Assembly: GCA_030682715.1 (NCBI GenBank)
Contig: JAUXNQ010000048.1
Coordinates: forward strand, 1-58,130
Length of the DNA: 58,130 nt
Direction: 5' to 3'
Source of the DNA: Methylotenera sp.
GTDB lineage: Bacteria > Pseudomonadota > Gammaproteobacteria > Burkholderiales > Methylophilaceae
A program made the translations under genes and the position numbers. Positions 28,524-37,476 of the stretch are shown here, in pieces. The notes beneath the pieces are model-generated. The model was given only the letters and a program-made list of their open reading frames with translations. It was not told where the DNA came from and searched no databases. Position 1 is the stretch's first letter. Each line of letters opens with the position of its first letter.

Positions 28524-29056
28524 GGTAATCCAATCGGTAAGTTGCTAAGTTCCATCGCAGACTGCTCTTTAAGCGCAATTTTTGTATTCTGGGCTAAAGT
28601 AGATTGCAACAAACTAAGGTTAAACTTTGCTGAACCCAGCGCTGGGTCTAATCGCAGCGACTGCTCATAAGCCATTTTGGCTTGCGTATAGGCGTATCTT
28701 GCATCATCTTGCAATGAGCCGTCCTCATTCACTCGGCGAATAAGGCCTAAAATAAATAAATTGTTTGCAATGTTAAATTGTATTTTTGCTTGTTCACTAA
28801 CAGAAGGATTTGCTTCTAATAGTTGTCCGTATGTCTGAACGGCATGCTTGTAATCTTGTTTATTACCTTGCTCATAAGCTGCAGCAAATTTTTGCTGGTA
28901 GGGGAAAGCATTGTCATTAATTTGCTGATTAGTGGATATTGCATCATTTACCAGTGATATTTTCTTATATTGGTAAGCTTCATATACGGCGCCTACCAGA
29001 CCCGCCACGAAAAGCAACCCAAATATAAGATTGCTGTTTTTTATGTATTTTGCCAT
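28520..29056 (-). CDS. mxaK: MxaK-like membrane protein
   Basis: The 178-residue protein has one N-terminal membrane helix (LIFGLLFVAGLVGAVYEAY) and a helical TPR-like body (AVQTYGQLLEANPS, AYEQSLRLDPALGSAKFNLS). It sits between two VWA proteins, as MxaK does in mxa operons, and overlaps mxaC by 16 and mxaL by 4 bases. It probably acts as a periplasmic scaffold in methanol dehydrogenase assembly. The sequence alone is poorly diagnostic; position makes the call. Confidence 0.78.
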   Translation of the reverse strand: MAKYIKNSNLIFGLLFVAGLVGAVYEAYQYKKISLVNDAISTNQQINDNAFPYQQKFAAAYEQGNKQDYKHAVQTYGQLLEANPSVSEQAKIQFNIANNLFILGLIRRVNEDGSLQDDARYAYTQAKMAYEQSLRLDPALGSAKFNLSLLQSTLAQNTKIALKEQSAMELSNLPIGLP

Positions 29057-30021
29057 GAATGTACCCTTAAGTTTTTAATGATTAATACGAGTAAGGCAAG
29101 CACCAACGCCATGATGATTAAGTTTTTTGAGTAATCATGCCCAGGTACAGCCACTGTATATTGAATGACATTTTTCTCTTTTGAGTCGATATACTGCAAA
29201 GCCGCCTGCAATGTTGTAGGGTTATCTGCCTCAAATGCTTTGTACTTAATTTTAAGGCTACTAAAGAACTTATGAAGCTCAAGACTGGTGACTTCACCCT
29301 CTCTAAATTTTTGCTTGGTGAAAATACTGACTTGGTCTGGCTCGTGTAACACAATCCAATACAAATTGATTTTCTTCTCAGTCAGTTGCTCGGCAATTTT
29401 TTGCTTAACACGAGGGCTAATTTTCCCTGCACCATCTGACAACAAAATCACTGCTCGAGAACCAGAGCTTTGAATCTTGTCGAACATGGCAATACCAGCG
29501 GTTACTCCAGACCCAATATTGGTTTGATTTAATGCTGAACTAGTCGCCGCTTTAATAGCTGAATGAATCGCATCTCGGTTATTCGTGATTTTTACGTTAT
29601 ATAACGCCGAGTTGGTAAAACTCACCACTCCCATCATGTCGTCTGGACGCTCGTTAATAAACTTAGTGATAAGACGCCTAGCAGCCGCTGATTTGATTTC
29701 GGTGGCGACACCACTTGTAGGGTCACCAGCAAAAGGCTTGTCCATACTCACGCTACGATCAATTACCAATACCGTCTGGGCACCTTTACCAATTTTTTGT
29801 ATTTTTCTCTCTGCGCCTTGAGGCGATGCAAGCGCAAAAATAATACTCAATAACAGTAAAGTAATGATTGCTTTAACAATGTGATTAGCAATTTCTGAAA
29901 ATCTATCTTCTGGCGCTATCTCTAGCCAAGAATACATCTGACCTTGATGGCTTTTCAGCCAAAATGGCGCAAATGCAAACGGTAATAACACCAGAAACCA
30001 AGGGTTTAGTAATGTCATCAA
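29041..30021 (-). CDS. mxaC: MxaC-like VWA-domain protein
   Basis: The 326-residue BatA-like protein has two N-terminal membrane helices (WFLVLLPFAFAPF and AIITLLLLSIIFALA), a periplasmic VWA domain with MIDAS DRSVSMDK near residue 87 and the LSDGAG segment, and a C-terminal helix (LIIMALVLALLVLII). It starts with two ATGs (30021 or 30018) and overlaps the mxaA end by 4 bases. MIDAS motifs coordinate divalent metal, which fits a proposed role in calcium loading of methanol dehydrogenase; that link is family knowledge, not shown here. Confidence 0.83.
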   Translation of the reverse strand: MMTLLNPWFLVLLPFAFAPFWLKSHQGQMYSWLEIAPEDRFSEIANHIVKAIITLLLLSIIFALASPQGAERKIQKIGKGAQTVLVIDRSVSMDKPFAGDPTSGVATEIKSAAARRLITKFINERPDDMMGVVSFTNSALYNVKITNNRDAIHSAIKAATSSALNQTNIGSGVTAGIAMFDKIQSSGSRAVILLSDGAGKISPRVKQKIAEQLTEKKINLYWIVLHEPDQVSIFTKQKFREGEVTSLELHKFFSSLKIKYKAFEADNPTTLQAALQYIDSKEKNVIQYTVAVPGHDYSKNLIIMALVLALLVLIIKNLRVHSWQNT

Positions 30022-30935
30022 ACGCCCCGTTCACAATCACGTAAACTACGGCTTAATATCATTAAGTCAGCCATCAGTTGCTCGCTATTTTGAGTATTCT
30101 GTGCAAATAACGATTGATTAGACTGTTCAAAAAAGGCTTCTATTTCTTTTGATAATTTCACGAAGGATGGATGTTTAGATAAAAACCTATTCAATTCATT
30201 TGCAAATAGATTCCCACCATGTAATTGATTGAATGCTTGGTGCATATAACTTAGCGCCTGCTTCTCTCCATCTGTATTACGAGGCAGTTTTTTAAGTTTC
30301 CGGTGTGCTTTTGCAAAAGCCCCGTTCATAAATGGCAACCAGCGCTTATCTGCATTTATATATACTAAACCTAGTAAACCAACAATTAACATGCCAGAAA
30401 ATACAAGCAGTTTGTTTGCATGTGCCTGTAAATCTATTAGCGTAGGTTTAAATTGCATATGCATGTTTTCTCTTGCTTTATTCATCCCTTTTGGCGCTAA
30501 AGGAGAAAACCAAAACTTCCAAGCAGGGAGGTTCACCGACAGTGCCTGTGGCCCTCCAGTGAGTGCAAATTTTTCTGCTGGCAATTGCAACACGCTGGGA
30601 ACAAATACAGCACTGAACACCTGATACCGTAAATCAATGCTGTACCTGATAACCTTTTGAGAGGCAGTCTTAGTAATGCTAATCTGGCTTAATTCAACAT
30701 CATTAGTTCTTACGCCCTTCATTGGTAATGTTTGTTGTGACAGTTGGTACGGTGCTTTCACTTCCAATACAATTCTTCTGCTTAATACATCACCAACTTG
30801 TATGCCGTGGCTCTGTAATGGGTTACTCACACTAATAATTTTTGCTTCGGCTATTTTTGATTCTTGCGCAATTGCGCCGTTAAAAATCGCAATCATCCCC
30901 AATAACACGTAACACTTGTTTTTAAATTTTTTCAT
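30018..30935 (-). CDS. mxaA: MxaA-like periplasmic/membrane protein
   Basis: The 305-residue protein has a signal peptide (CYVLLGMIAIFNGAIAQ), a beta-rich periplasmic domain, a mid-protein membrane helix (LLVFSGMLIVGLLGLVYI near residue 185) and a helical cytoplasmic tail. This layout and the neighbours fit MxaA, required for active methanol dehydrogenase. GAAGAG precedes the start. A gap of 44 bases separates it from mxaS, the only non-overlapping junction in this operon. Confidence 0.8.
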   Translation of the reverse strand: MKKFKNKCYVLLGMIAIFNGAIAQESKIAEAKIISVSNPLQSHGIQVGDVLSRRIVLEVKAPYQLSQQTLPMKGVRTNDVELSQISITKTASQKVIRYSIDLRYQVFSAVFVPSVLQLPAEKFALTGGPQALSVNLPAWKFWFSPLAPKGMNKARENMHMQFKPTLIDLQAHANKLLVFSGMLIVGLLGLVYINADKRWLPFMNGAFAKAHRKLKKLPRNTDGEKQALSYMHQAFNQLHGGNLFANELNRFLSKHPSFVKLSKEIEAFFEQSNQSLFAQNTQNSEQLMADLMILSRSLRDCERGV

Positions 30936-30979
30936 AGACTCTTCAATATCTTTTTTAAAGGTGGATGCGAAAGCCTTAC

Positions 30980-31840
30980 TTAACCCATAAATTGTTCAAA
31001 ATACTCAGACATCGCTTCAGGATTAAAGGCCTCACTTAGGTAAATTGGCTGGTAATCAAAACTTGCAAAGATGTTTTCCAGCTGCTCTTTACGTTTCATA
31101 AAAGCCGCTTCAAACTGTTTTCTCACAGAATCTCTAAAGAAAATACTGCGACTCATCCCCGTTTCAGGATCTAGCATGTTGCCAAATCCAAACTTAGGCA
31201 GTTTTTTATATTCCTGATCATCCCAAAGCACTACTGGGACAACTTGGTGAATAGACATCGCATTAAGCGCCTGCTCAAGTAACTCCACAGGCATATGAAA
31301 ATCAGAAATCCAAAACACCAACCCACGATGTTGACTAAGGTATTGTGGCACTGCGAGAATGCCATCAGCCCCAATATGCATTTGTTTGTAATTTTTCAAC
31401 TGATCTATCAATTCAAATGATTGATAAACGTGATGACTTAAAGGCAAGGTGAAGTCTTCAAGCACTTCATGGTTGTATCCTATGAAGCTAAATACATCTC
31501 CAGCATTAAAAGCTGAATAAGCAACAGATGCAGCTACCTCCATCGCCAAATCAAGTTTACGTACATGTCCTTTGAACTGCATTGAGCTAGAACAGTCACA
31601 TACAGCAAAAATAGGCGTCGTATTATCCTGATTAAAAAGCTTAACTTGTATTTGCTCGTAAGGGTCACGCAGGGTCTGACGTAAATCCATGCGTCTAGCG
31701 TCAGGATGATCAATCAGTGAGACATTCCCTCTGTATTCAAACCCCAATCCGCGCTGTGAACCGCGGTGGTCTCCAGCATGAATGCTGCTGGATTTCCATG
31801 GGATTTGATACGAAAAAGGTTTGGCGTAGGCAGGAATCAT
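30980..31840 (-). CDS. mxaS: MxaS-like DUF58 protein
   Basis: The 286-residue DUF58 protein has a VWA-like core carrying DCSSSM (MIDAS-type) near residue 82 and no membrane helix. DUF58 proteins occur as partners of MoxR ATPases; here the start overlaps mxaR by 4 bases (ATGA), implying coupled synthesis. By analogy with other MoxR systems the pair acts as a chaperone module for a metalloenzyme, here presumably methanol dehydrogenase. Confidence 0.82.
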   Translation of the reverse strand: MIPAYAKPFSYQIPWKSSSIHAGDHRGSQRGLGFEYRGNVSLIDHPDARRMDLRQTLRDPYEQIQVKLFNQDNTTPIFAVCDCSSSMQFKGHVRKLDLAMEVAASVAYSAFNAGDVFSFIGYNHEVLEDFTLPLSHHVYQSFELIDQLKNYKQMHIGADGILAVPQYLSQHRGLVFWISDFHMPVELLEQALNAMSIHQVVPVVLWDDQEYKKLPKFGFGNMLDPETGMSRSIFFRDSVRKQFEAAFMKRKEQLENIFASFDYQPIYLSEAFNPEAMSEYFEQFMG

Positions 31841-32880
31841 GCTGCTTTAGCCTGTGCTGGCACAGCCACAGTGTTTAATATCTGCGTTGTAAACTCACGT
31901 GCTAACTGAGTTCTGCGGTTTTCATACATTGAATTAAACACCAGTCTATGTGCAATCAACTCATGAAACACCGCATGGATATCTTCAGGATACAAGCTAT
32001 CACGATTCATCAGCCAAGCATTGACACGTGCAGCCTTAAGTAACATGCCCATGCCTCTTGGGCTTGCACCCGTATGAACTAGGCGATTTACATCAACCGT
32101 GTCCATTTTAATGCCGTATTTAGCTGGTGATTGTGTTGACTCCCATAAATCGATTGCATAATCCTCTAAGGTTGGGCTTGATTTAATATGGCTCTGGAGG
32201 ATGTCTGAAAAGTTATTAAGTTGATCAAACTGCAACACATTAGACTCTACTTGCTTAGTCAGATTTTCTGCATGTTGAAACTTCACATTAAACATCAGTG
32301 ATTTTCTTAACTCTCGATCCTCGGGAATCTCAATCGGTATTTCCATCATAAAACGATCGCGGGCTGCGGATGGAATTTCAAAAGTTTCGTTCTTCTCTAC
32401 TTGATTACGGTCTGCAAATACCACCATGTGCGGCAAACGATACTCTTTTTTAAACGCGCTTATGTGTCGCTCAGCCATCACGCGCAACATAAGCGCATGC
32501 ACTTGAGGTCTAGCCCGATTTATTTCATTAAAAAAGAAAACCGATAAGTTCTCACCTGCGCGTAACAATGGGCCTTCATCAATTTTAGGTCTTCCATCTT
32601 CCCCTAAATAGGTGTGATAAATTAAATCATTGGGCATTAAATCAACAGTGCCTTCAATTCGCTCATAAGCGCCACCAATACAGCGTGCAATAGACTGTAA
32701 TAATGTCGTCTTCCCGACACCAACACCCCCCTCCAGCAACACATGGCCACGCGCGAAAATAGCAATATTCATTAACCTAATGGCTTTATCTTGGCCGACG
32801 ATAACTTTTTTAACTTCATTTTCCAGCTTTAAAGCATGATTACGCCAGTCTGATAGTTGATGATCTAGTGGTGGTACCAT
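31837..32880 (-). CDS. mxaR: MxaR (MoxR-family AAA+ ATPase)
   Basis: The MoxR AAA+ ATPase has about 347 residues: Walker A GVGVGKTT at 52-59, the Walker B region FFFNEINRARPQ with Asn in place of the usual Asp, a sensor/arginine finger region IPSAARDRFMMEI, and a C-terminal lid domain (GASPRGMGMLLKAA). I chose ATG 32880 (MVPPLDHQ) because AAAGGA lies 7 bases upstream; the frame is open for 54 more codons but these are unlike MoxR and cover the promoter region. It is the first gene of the mxaRSACKL operon and diverges from the MocR gene. Confidence 0.87.
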   Translation of the reverse strand: MVPPLDHQLSDWRNHALKLENEVKKVIVGQDKAIRLMNIAIFARGHVLLEGGVGVGKTTLLQSIARCIGGAYERIEGTVDLMPNDLIYHTYLGEDGRPKIDEGPLLRAGENLSVFFFNEINRARPQVHALMLRVMAERHISAFKKEYRLPHMVVFADRNQVEKNETFEIPSAARDRFMMEIPIEIPEDRELRKSLMFNVKFQHAENLTKQVESNVLQFDQLNNFSDILQSHIKSSPTLEDYAIDLWESTQSPAKYGIKMDTVDVNRLVHTGASPRGMGMLLKAARVNAWLMNRDSLYPEDIHAVFHELIAHRLVFNSMYENRRTQLAREFTTQILNTVAVPAQAKAA

Positions 32881-32912
32881 GAATATTCCTTTGCTAACCA
32901 TTGTTGTTAAAA

Positions 32913-33115
32913 GGTTCAAAATAGAACCAAACCTATCTGTTACATAGCCTTCAAACCAGGCTGTAACAAGTAGTGAATACAATGTAACAGAATGTAAAAG
33001 CCAATAAACCCTCCAGTTTAAATAACCTAACTGGTCCAGCAATATTTAGAGTTACAATATGGTTAAGATCAGCCAGTTTTTTTAAAAATAAGTTGGATAC
33101 AACCATTATTTGGTT
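32913..33115. promoter_or_regulatory. Divergent mxaR/mocR control region rich in inverted repeats
   Basis: The 281-base spacer holds four dyads: GGTTC-AAAATA-GAACC (32913-32928); TGTTACATAGCCT / AGGCTGTAACA (32938-32968); CCAGTT / AACTGG (33013-33034); AACCA-TTATT-TGGTT (33101-33115). A further TGTAACA occurs at 32983. The first two lie close to mxaR and the last close to the mocR start. They are candidate MocR operators; promoter boxes could not be fixed by eye. Confidence 0.5.
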
Positions 33116-33161
33116 CTTTCAAATCAGTTAATTGCCAGCTTAATATTGCAAAGGATAGGAA

Positions 33162-34628
33162 ATGCTTCGTTCATGGAGTCTAAATTTAACCATTACAAGT
33201 ACTTCTGGCATTGCGGTATATTTGCAAATTGCACAACAAATCATTAATGAAATCCAAAGAGGCCGTCTTGCACCTTCAACGGCAATGCCAGGAACAAGGG
33301 ATTTATCTGAAAAACTTAAGGTAAACAGAAAGACCGTTGTATTGGCTTATGATGAGCTTATTGCTCAGGGCTGGCTTACTACTCAAAACAGAAGAGGCAC
33401 TTTTGTTTCTGCTGATTTACCTAACTTTACAGCATCAGAAAGTGCAAACAAAGTGGGTAGCAAACTAGTTTCTAGCCTAGAAGAAACAATAGAGTCGCAA
33501 ACTTTGTATCAAACTACACCTTCTAACACCATAGATTTCAATGATGGCATCCCAGATACACGGCTAATTCCTTGCGAAGTTCTTTCCCGTGCATTTAGAC
33601 ACATTTTGCTCGGGCCAGAAAGAAGCAATAAGCTTGGATACGGTGATCCCAGAGGCGCTACTGGCTTAAGACAAGCAATAGCTACCATGCTTAATATGGA
33701 AAGAGGACTCAACGTTGATGAGGAGAAAATTTGTGTTACTCGTGGTAGCCAAATGGGGATTTTTTTGGCTGCTCGCGTATTAACCAAACATGATGATTAT
33801 GTGGTTGTAGAGGACCTAAGTTACCCACCTGCAAGAGAGGCATTTCGATCATGTGGTGCAAAAATTCTTACTGTAGATCAGGATAAATATGGAGTAGATG
33901 TCGTTGCACTCGAAAAACTGTGCAAAAAATATCCGATTAAAGCTATTTACGTCACCCCTCATCATCAGTTTCCTACCACAGTCATCATGACTGCAGAACG
34001 CAGACTAAAGCTACTCATACTTGCTAAGCAATATGATTTCACCATTGTAGAAGATGACTACGATCACGAATTTCACTTTTCTCATCGCCCCGTATTTCCA
34101 CTCGCAAGTACCAATCACGCAGACAAAGTTGTCTACGTGGGATCATTATCAAAGGTATTAGCACCTGGGCTACGTGTTGGATATCTAGTCGCATCAAAAT
34201 CATTTATAGGCAAGTGCGCACAAGATGTAATGTTAATTGATAGACAAGGTAACTCAATTACTGAATTAGCGGTTGCAGAGTTGATGATTTCTGGTGAAAT
34301 CAAACGCCATATTCGTAGAACATTTAAAGCTTATCACGAGCGTCGCAACCTTTTAATCAATCTAATTAGTAGTCAGTTAGGTGATTTTGTAAATTTTGAT
34401 GTCCCAAGCGGAGGTCTTGCATTCTGGTTACGTCTAAATAATGGCTTAAATATAAATGACTTAGAGAAAAGTGCATTAAAAAAGAATGTGCGCATTCTAC
34501 CTGGCACACTGTTCTCAGCATCAGCAAAAGAGGTAAATGCAATTAGGCTTGGTTTTGGTAGTCTGAATATTAACGAGCTGGAACTGGGCGTTAGTAAATT
34601 GCGTGACGCTTTCTGTGAGAAAACCTAA
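33162..34628 (+). CDS. MocR-type transcriptional regulator (GntR HTH + aminotransferase-like domain)
   Basis: This is a 488-residue PdxR/MocR-family regulator. An N-terminal winged helix (residues about 15-80, with LAPSTAMPGTRDLSEKLKVNRKTV) is joined to a fold type I aminotransferase domain with DDYDHEFHF and the PLP-binding lysine in SLSKVLAPGLRVGYL. Members sense PLP or an amino compound and often control the divergent operon. ATG 33162 is preceded by AAAGGATAGGA. It is divergent from mxaRSACKL, which suggests control of methanol dehydrogenase maturation, a link I do not know to be described. Control of a lost neighbour is the alternative: IS debris lies directly downstream. Confidence 0.88.
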   Translation: MLRSWSLNLTITSTSGIAVYLQIAQQIINEIQRGRLAPSTAMPGTRDLSEKLKVNRKTVVLAYDELIAQGWLTTQNRRGTFVSADLPNFTASESANKVGSKLVSSLEETIESQTLYQTTPSNTIDFNDGIPDTRLIPCEVLSRAFRHILLGPERSNKLGYGDPRGATGLRQAIATMLNMERGLNVDEEKICVTRGSQMGIFLAARVLTKHDDYVVVEDLSYPPAREAFRSCGAKILTVDQDKYGVDVVALEKLCKKYPIKAIYVTPHHQFPTTVIMTAERRLKLLILAKQYDFTIVEDDYDHEFHFSHRPVFPLASTNHADKVVYVGSLSKVLAPGLRVGYLVASKSFIGKCAQDVMLIDRQGNSITELAVAELMISGEIKRHIRRTFKAYHERRNLLINLISSQLGDFVNFDVPSGGLAFWLRLNNGLNINDLEKSALKKNVRILPGTLFSASAKEVNAIRLGFGSLNINELELGVSKLRDAFCEKT

Positions 34629-34652
34629 TCTCACAGATGTCCTAAACTGGGG

Positions 34653-34682
34653 CACTATCAGCTTTGATATGCGCTGATAGTG
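34653..34682 (+). terminator. Hairpin after the MocR gene
   Basis: CACTATCAGC and GCTGATAGTG form a perfect 10-bp stem with a 10-base loop, 24 bases past the stop. There is no good U-tract, so it may need Rho. Confidence 0.55.
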
Positions 34683-34756
34683 AATTTAGTTAAAATAAAC
34701 GCTTCAATTTCCCCCACCAAGAATCCTGCCCTTTTGCTGACTATTTAGGGGATTTC

Positions 34757-35041
34757 ACTTTTTTGGTACAGGCTTTTCCAAACCAGCTAAAGCTGCTTTA
34801 GACGCGGGTGCTGATATTTACTTTGCAGACCGCTTACCAGTCCAACCAACGCGCAAGGAATGAGAACAGAAATGGCTTGGTGCTTCAGTATTTGCCAAAA
34901 TCCATGTGACTGGATCAGCTTGATCCTGCTTATGTACGAGAAATTGAACGTGAACTCAATACAAGACCACGAAAACCCCTTGGATGGAAAACACCCGAAC
35001 AGGCATTATCTGAATTTAGTGATGTTGCACTTCAAGGTTGA
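34757..35041 (+). pseudogene. Degenerate IS30-family transposase (3' part)
   Basis: Fragments in several frames recall the IS30 transposase C-terminus: ADIYFAD near 34812, then after a frame change LVLQYLPKSM, an in-frame TGA, and YVREIERELNTRPRKPLGWK followed by TPEQALSEFSDVALQG and TGA 35039-35041. At least one frameshift and one stop are present and the N-terminal two thirds are missing. The terminal bases match the scars at 27456 and 44643. The rest of 34629-34756 and 35042-35118 holds only hairpins. Confidence 0.72.
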
Positions 35042-35053
35042 ATTCGCGAATTA

Positions 35054-35083
35054 AAAAACCTGATCAAGCGATCAGGTTTTTTA
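35054..35083. terminator. Bidirectional terminator
   Basis: AAAAAACCTGATC, loop AAGC, GATCAGGTTTTTT give a perfect 13-bp stem with U-tracts on both strands. It lies 35 bases beyond the stop of the minus-strand hydrolase gene and blocks transcription from the IS30 relic side too. Confidence 0.9.
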
Positions 35084-35118
35084 TGGTCCAGACTTACAAC
35101 TAAAACGAATGAATTGTG

Positions 35119-35859
35119 TTACTGATGCAACGTACGGCTAAATAGATTTAACGCCAGTTGGTAGCCTATCATTGCTGTTTGTGCATCATAACGTTCACCT
35201 TCATCACGCATAAACGCATGCTGAGCATTAAACTCATGCCATGTGAATGTAATGTTAGTGTCACCTAGCTTTTTATATACATCTGCACGACCAGTTGCAG
35301 GAATGTGCGGATCTTGTTTACCCCAAATCATCAATAGCTCGCCTGTAATGTCGCTCAGGCGCTCCATGCTGTGTTGACCTGGTTTGTTAGGAATCACTTG
35401 TGTGTGCAAGTCTGTCGCGTAGAAGCATGCAGTGCCTTTGATTTCAGGTTGTAATGCTGCGCGGAAAGCTAAATGTCCGCCAATACAGAAGCCCATTGCA
35501 CCAATGTTGCCGTTATACCAAGCTTGTTGTTTCACAAAAGCGATCATGGCAGCGTTATCAGTATCATAGCCTTCTACATCTTTTGCTGATTTATCTGCGT
35601 TGCCTTTATCACGGCCCGCATCGTCATAACCTAATACTGTGCCGATTGGGTTAAGCTCATGAAATACTTCAGGCACTAGTACAGCATAGCCGTGGCTGGC
35701 GATGACTTTAGCGGCACGTTCAATCGGACCAGTTTGCTGAAAAATCTCTGAATAAAATAAAACAGTAGGATATTTCCCATCGCCTGATGGACGGTGAATA
35801 TAGGTGCGCATGACCCCAGTAGGTGTGTTAAGGTCAGCAATGTGGCTTTGAATGTTCAT
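35119..35859 (-). CDS. Dienelactone hydrolase family protein
   Basis: This 246-residue alpha/beta hydrolase has the DLH triad. The nucleophile Cys lies in MGFCIGGH, the Asp in WGKQDPHIP, and the His in NAQHAFMRD. The family hydrolyses dienelactones in aromatic breakdown, but many members act on other esters, and no aromatic pathway genes lie nearby. ATG 35859 (MNIQSHIADLNTP) is chosen because it begins the domain and has GAGAG upstream; the frame extends 72 codons further back through AT-rich non-homologous sequence. Confidence 0.85.
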   Translation of the reverse strand: MNIQSHIADLNTPTGVMRTYIHRPSGDGKYPTVLFYSEIFQQTGPIERAAKVIASHGYAVLVPEVFHELNPIGTVLGYDDAGRDKGNADKSAKDVEGYDTDNAAMIAFVKQQAWYNGNIGAMGFCIGGHLAFRAALQPEIKGTACFYATDLHTQVIPNKPGQHSMERLSDITGELLMIWGKQDPHIPATGRADVYKKLGDTNITFTWHEFNAQHAFMRDEGERYDAQTAMIGYQLALNLFSRTLHQ

Positions 35860-36185
35860 GATAGCTCTCTGAATAGACTTCCAAATAAAAAACTCGAGAT
35901 ATTGTACAACGACACACATGTTTTTTGTGGGATATGTGTGCTTTCTAAGCATGTAAATCAAGCATTTGGCGTTGTTAATTAGTTTTAGTGGAATATTAAA
36001 TATAACTAAATTAAGGTTTGCTAAGAGTACTACAATTTTCGTAAAATGTTGTTTTGAATCTATTTGTGTAAACAATCACACTTGTTTATCCAAATATCAG
36101 GTGAATTGGTATCTGGTGAGTTAGTCAGATGATCATGGTTTCCCTGATTTAATCACATGGTATCTAGTCATATGGTGCAATTTCT
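35860..36185. promoter_or_regulatory. AT-rich divergent spacer between hydrolase and thiS
   Basis: This 326-base spacer has no gene. Near thiS the motif TGGTATCT occurs twice (about 36109 and 36159). I looked for a TPP riboswitch and found none of its conserved elements, so control of thiSG is not evident. Confidence 0.35.
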
Positions 36186-36389
36186 ATGCAACTTACAATA
36201 AATGGTAAAGCACGTAGTTTTGATCTTGCGCAGATGAATGTTGCGCAGTTGGTAGAGCAGCTAGCACTAGTCGGAAAACGCTTGGCGATAGAACTTAACG
36301 GCGAAATTGTGCCACGTAGTCAATTTGCAGACACTCAGTTGTCAGATGGCGATAAATTAGAGATTGTCGGCGCAGTAGGCGGCGGCTAG
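36186..36389 (+). CDS. thiS: Sulfur carrier protein ThiS
   Basis: This 66-residue ubiquitin-like protein starts MQLTINGKA, has [13 protein letters not shown] in the middle and ends in the required Gly-Gly (GAVGGG), which is adenylated and converted to a thiocarboxylate. It delivers sulfur to ThiG for the thiazole ring. thiG follows after 50 bases. The activating enzyme (ThiF) and the tyrosine/glycine lyase or oxidase are not in the window. Confidence 0.93.
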   Translation: MQLTINGKARSFDLAQMNVAQLVEQLALVGKRLAIELNGEIVPRSQFADTQLSDGDKLEIVGAVGGG

Positions 36390-36439
36390 TTAGTACATTG
36401 AATATATTCACTATTAATGAATGATGAAGGATAAATAAG

Positions 36440-37222
36440 TTGTCAGATTTATTGAAAATAGCAAATAAGACTTATCAATCACGCTTGTTGGTTGGTACGG
36501 GTAAATATAAAGACTTTGCTGAGACGCGCGCGGCGATTGATGCAAGCGGAGCAGAAATTATTACAGTGGCGATTCGTCGTACAAATATTGGCCAAACCGC
36601 AGGCGAGCCTTCACTGCTGGACTTTTTACCGCCAGAAGAGTTTACTTATTTACCTAATACAGCAGGCTGTTACTCTGCGGATGAGGCTGTGCGTACATTA
36701 AGATTAGCGCGCGAATTATTAGATGGTCATCAATTAGTGAAGTTAGAGGTGTTAGGTGACCCTAATACTTTATATCCTAATATGACGGAAACGCTTGCCG
36801 CCACTAAAACTTTGGTAAAAGATGGGTTTGATGTGATGGTGTATTGCTCTGATGACCCGATTATCGCAAAACAGTTAGAAGAAATTGGCTGTTGCGCAGT
36901 GATGCCGCTAGCCTCATTAATTGGTTCTGGCATGGGCATATTAAATCCGTGGAATCTTCAAATTATCATTGAAAATGCAAAAATCCCAGTATTGGTAGAC
37001 GCAGGCGTTGGTACTGCTTCTGATGCTGCGATTGCGATGGAACTCGGGTGCCAAGGCGTATTAATGAACACAGCGATTGCGGCTGCTAAAAACCCTGTAT
37101 TAATGGCTGGGGCAATGAAAAAAGCAGTAGAGGCAGGTCGTGAAGCTTATTTGGCTGGACGTATGCCTAAAAAACTATATTCTGCGAGTCCTAGTTCACC
37201 AACAGCAGGATTGATTTCATAG
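36440..37222 (+). CDS. thiG: Thiazole synthase
   Basis: This 260-residue TIM-barrel enzyme has the signature [12 protein letters not shown], the imine-forming lysine in LVKLEVLGD, and the phosphate-binding end [21 protein letters not shown] with GVLMNTAIA. It makes thiazole phosphate from deoxyxylulose phosphate, ThiS thiocarboxylate and dehydroglycine. Its start is TTG 36440: AAGGA lies 8 bases upstream and a TGA in the same frame precedes it, so no ATG is available. With thiS it forms an operon separate from thiDE. Confidence 0.94.
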   Translation: MSDLLKIANKTYQSRLLVGTGKYKDFAETRAAIDASGAEIITVAIRRTNIGQTAGEPSLLDFLPPEEFTYLPNTAGCYSADEAVRTLRLARELLDGHQLVKLEVLGDPNTLYPNMTETLAATKTLVKDGFDVMVYCSDDPIIAKQLEEIGCCAVMPLASLIGSGMGILNPWNLQIIIENAKIPVLVDAGVGTASDAAIAMELGCQGVLMNTAIAAAKNPVLMAGAMKKAVEAGREAYLAGRMPKKLYSASPSSPTAGLIS

Positions 37223-37282
37223 GCTTTATTTCACAGGCTTTATTTCTAAGTAAAGTTTTGAATTTAAGTAGAGCCTAGAAGT

Positions 37283-37306
37283 AAAACTAAGTGCATCCTT
37301 AGTTTT
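37283..37306 (+). terminator. Hairpin after thiG
   Basis: AAAACTAAG and CTTAGTTTT form a 9-bp stem with loop TGCATC, followed by ATTG. It is AT-rich and of modest strength. It lies in the 254-base spacer before apaG, where nothing else is seen. Confidence 0.5.
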
Positions 37307-37476
37307 ATTGTGGACTTTGGTGTTATTACATGCCATTTAGTGCACTAAAAAGCTAATCTGTGGTCAGATGAAGTTACTCAGTCATGTGTTCTGATTTCAA
37401 CATATACGATAGGTATAAGTCTTATTTTTTGCACTTATAGTTTAAGCATAGAAGCAGTTAGGCATAGAACACGATC

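Noticed and set aside
32881-33042. Long N-terminal extension of MxaR
   Set aside because: The frame is open, but the extra residues do not resemble MoxR proteins and cover the divergent control region; ATG 32880 has a good ribosome site.
35860-36075. N-terminal extension of the dienelactone hydrolase
   Set aside because: It is AT-rich and not homologous; the domain begins at ATG 35859.
36076-36185. Possible TPP riboswitch before thiS
   Set aside because: The conserved CUGAGA and ACCUGA/GGAU elements are missing. The same check before thiD failed, where a tRNA gene is found.
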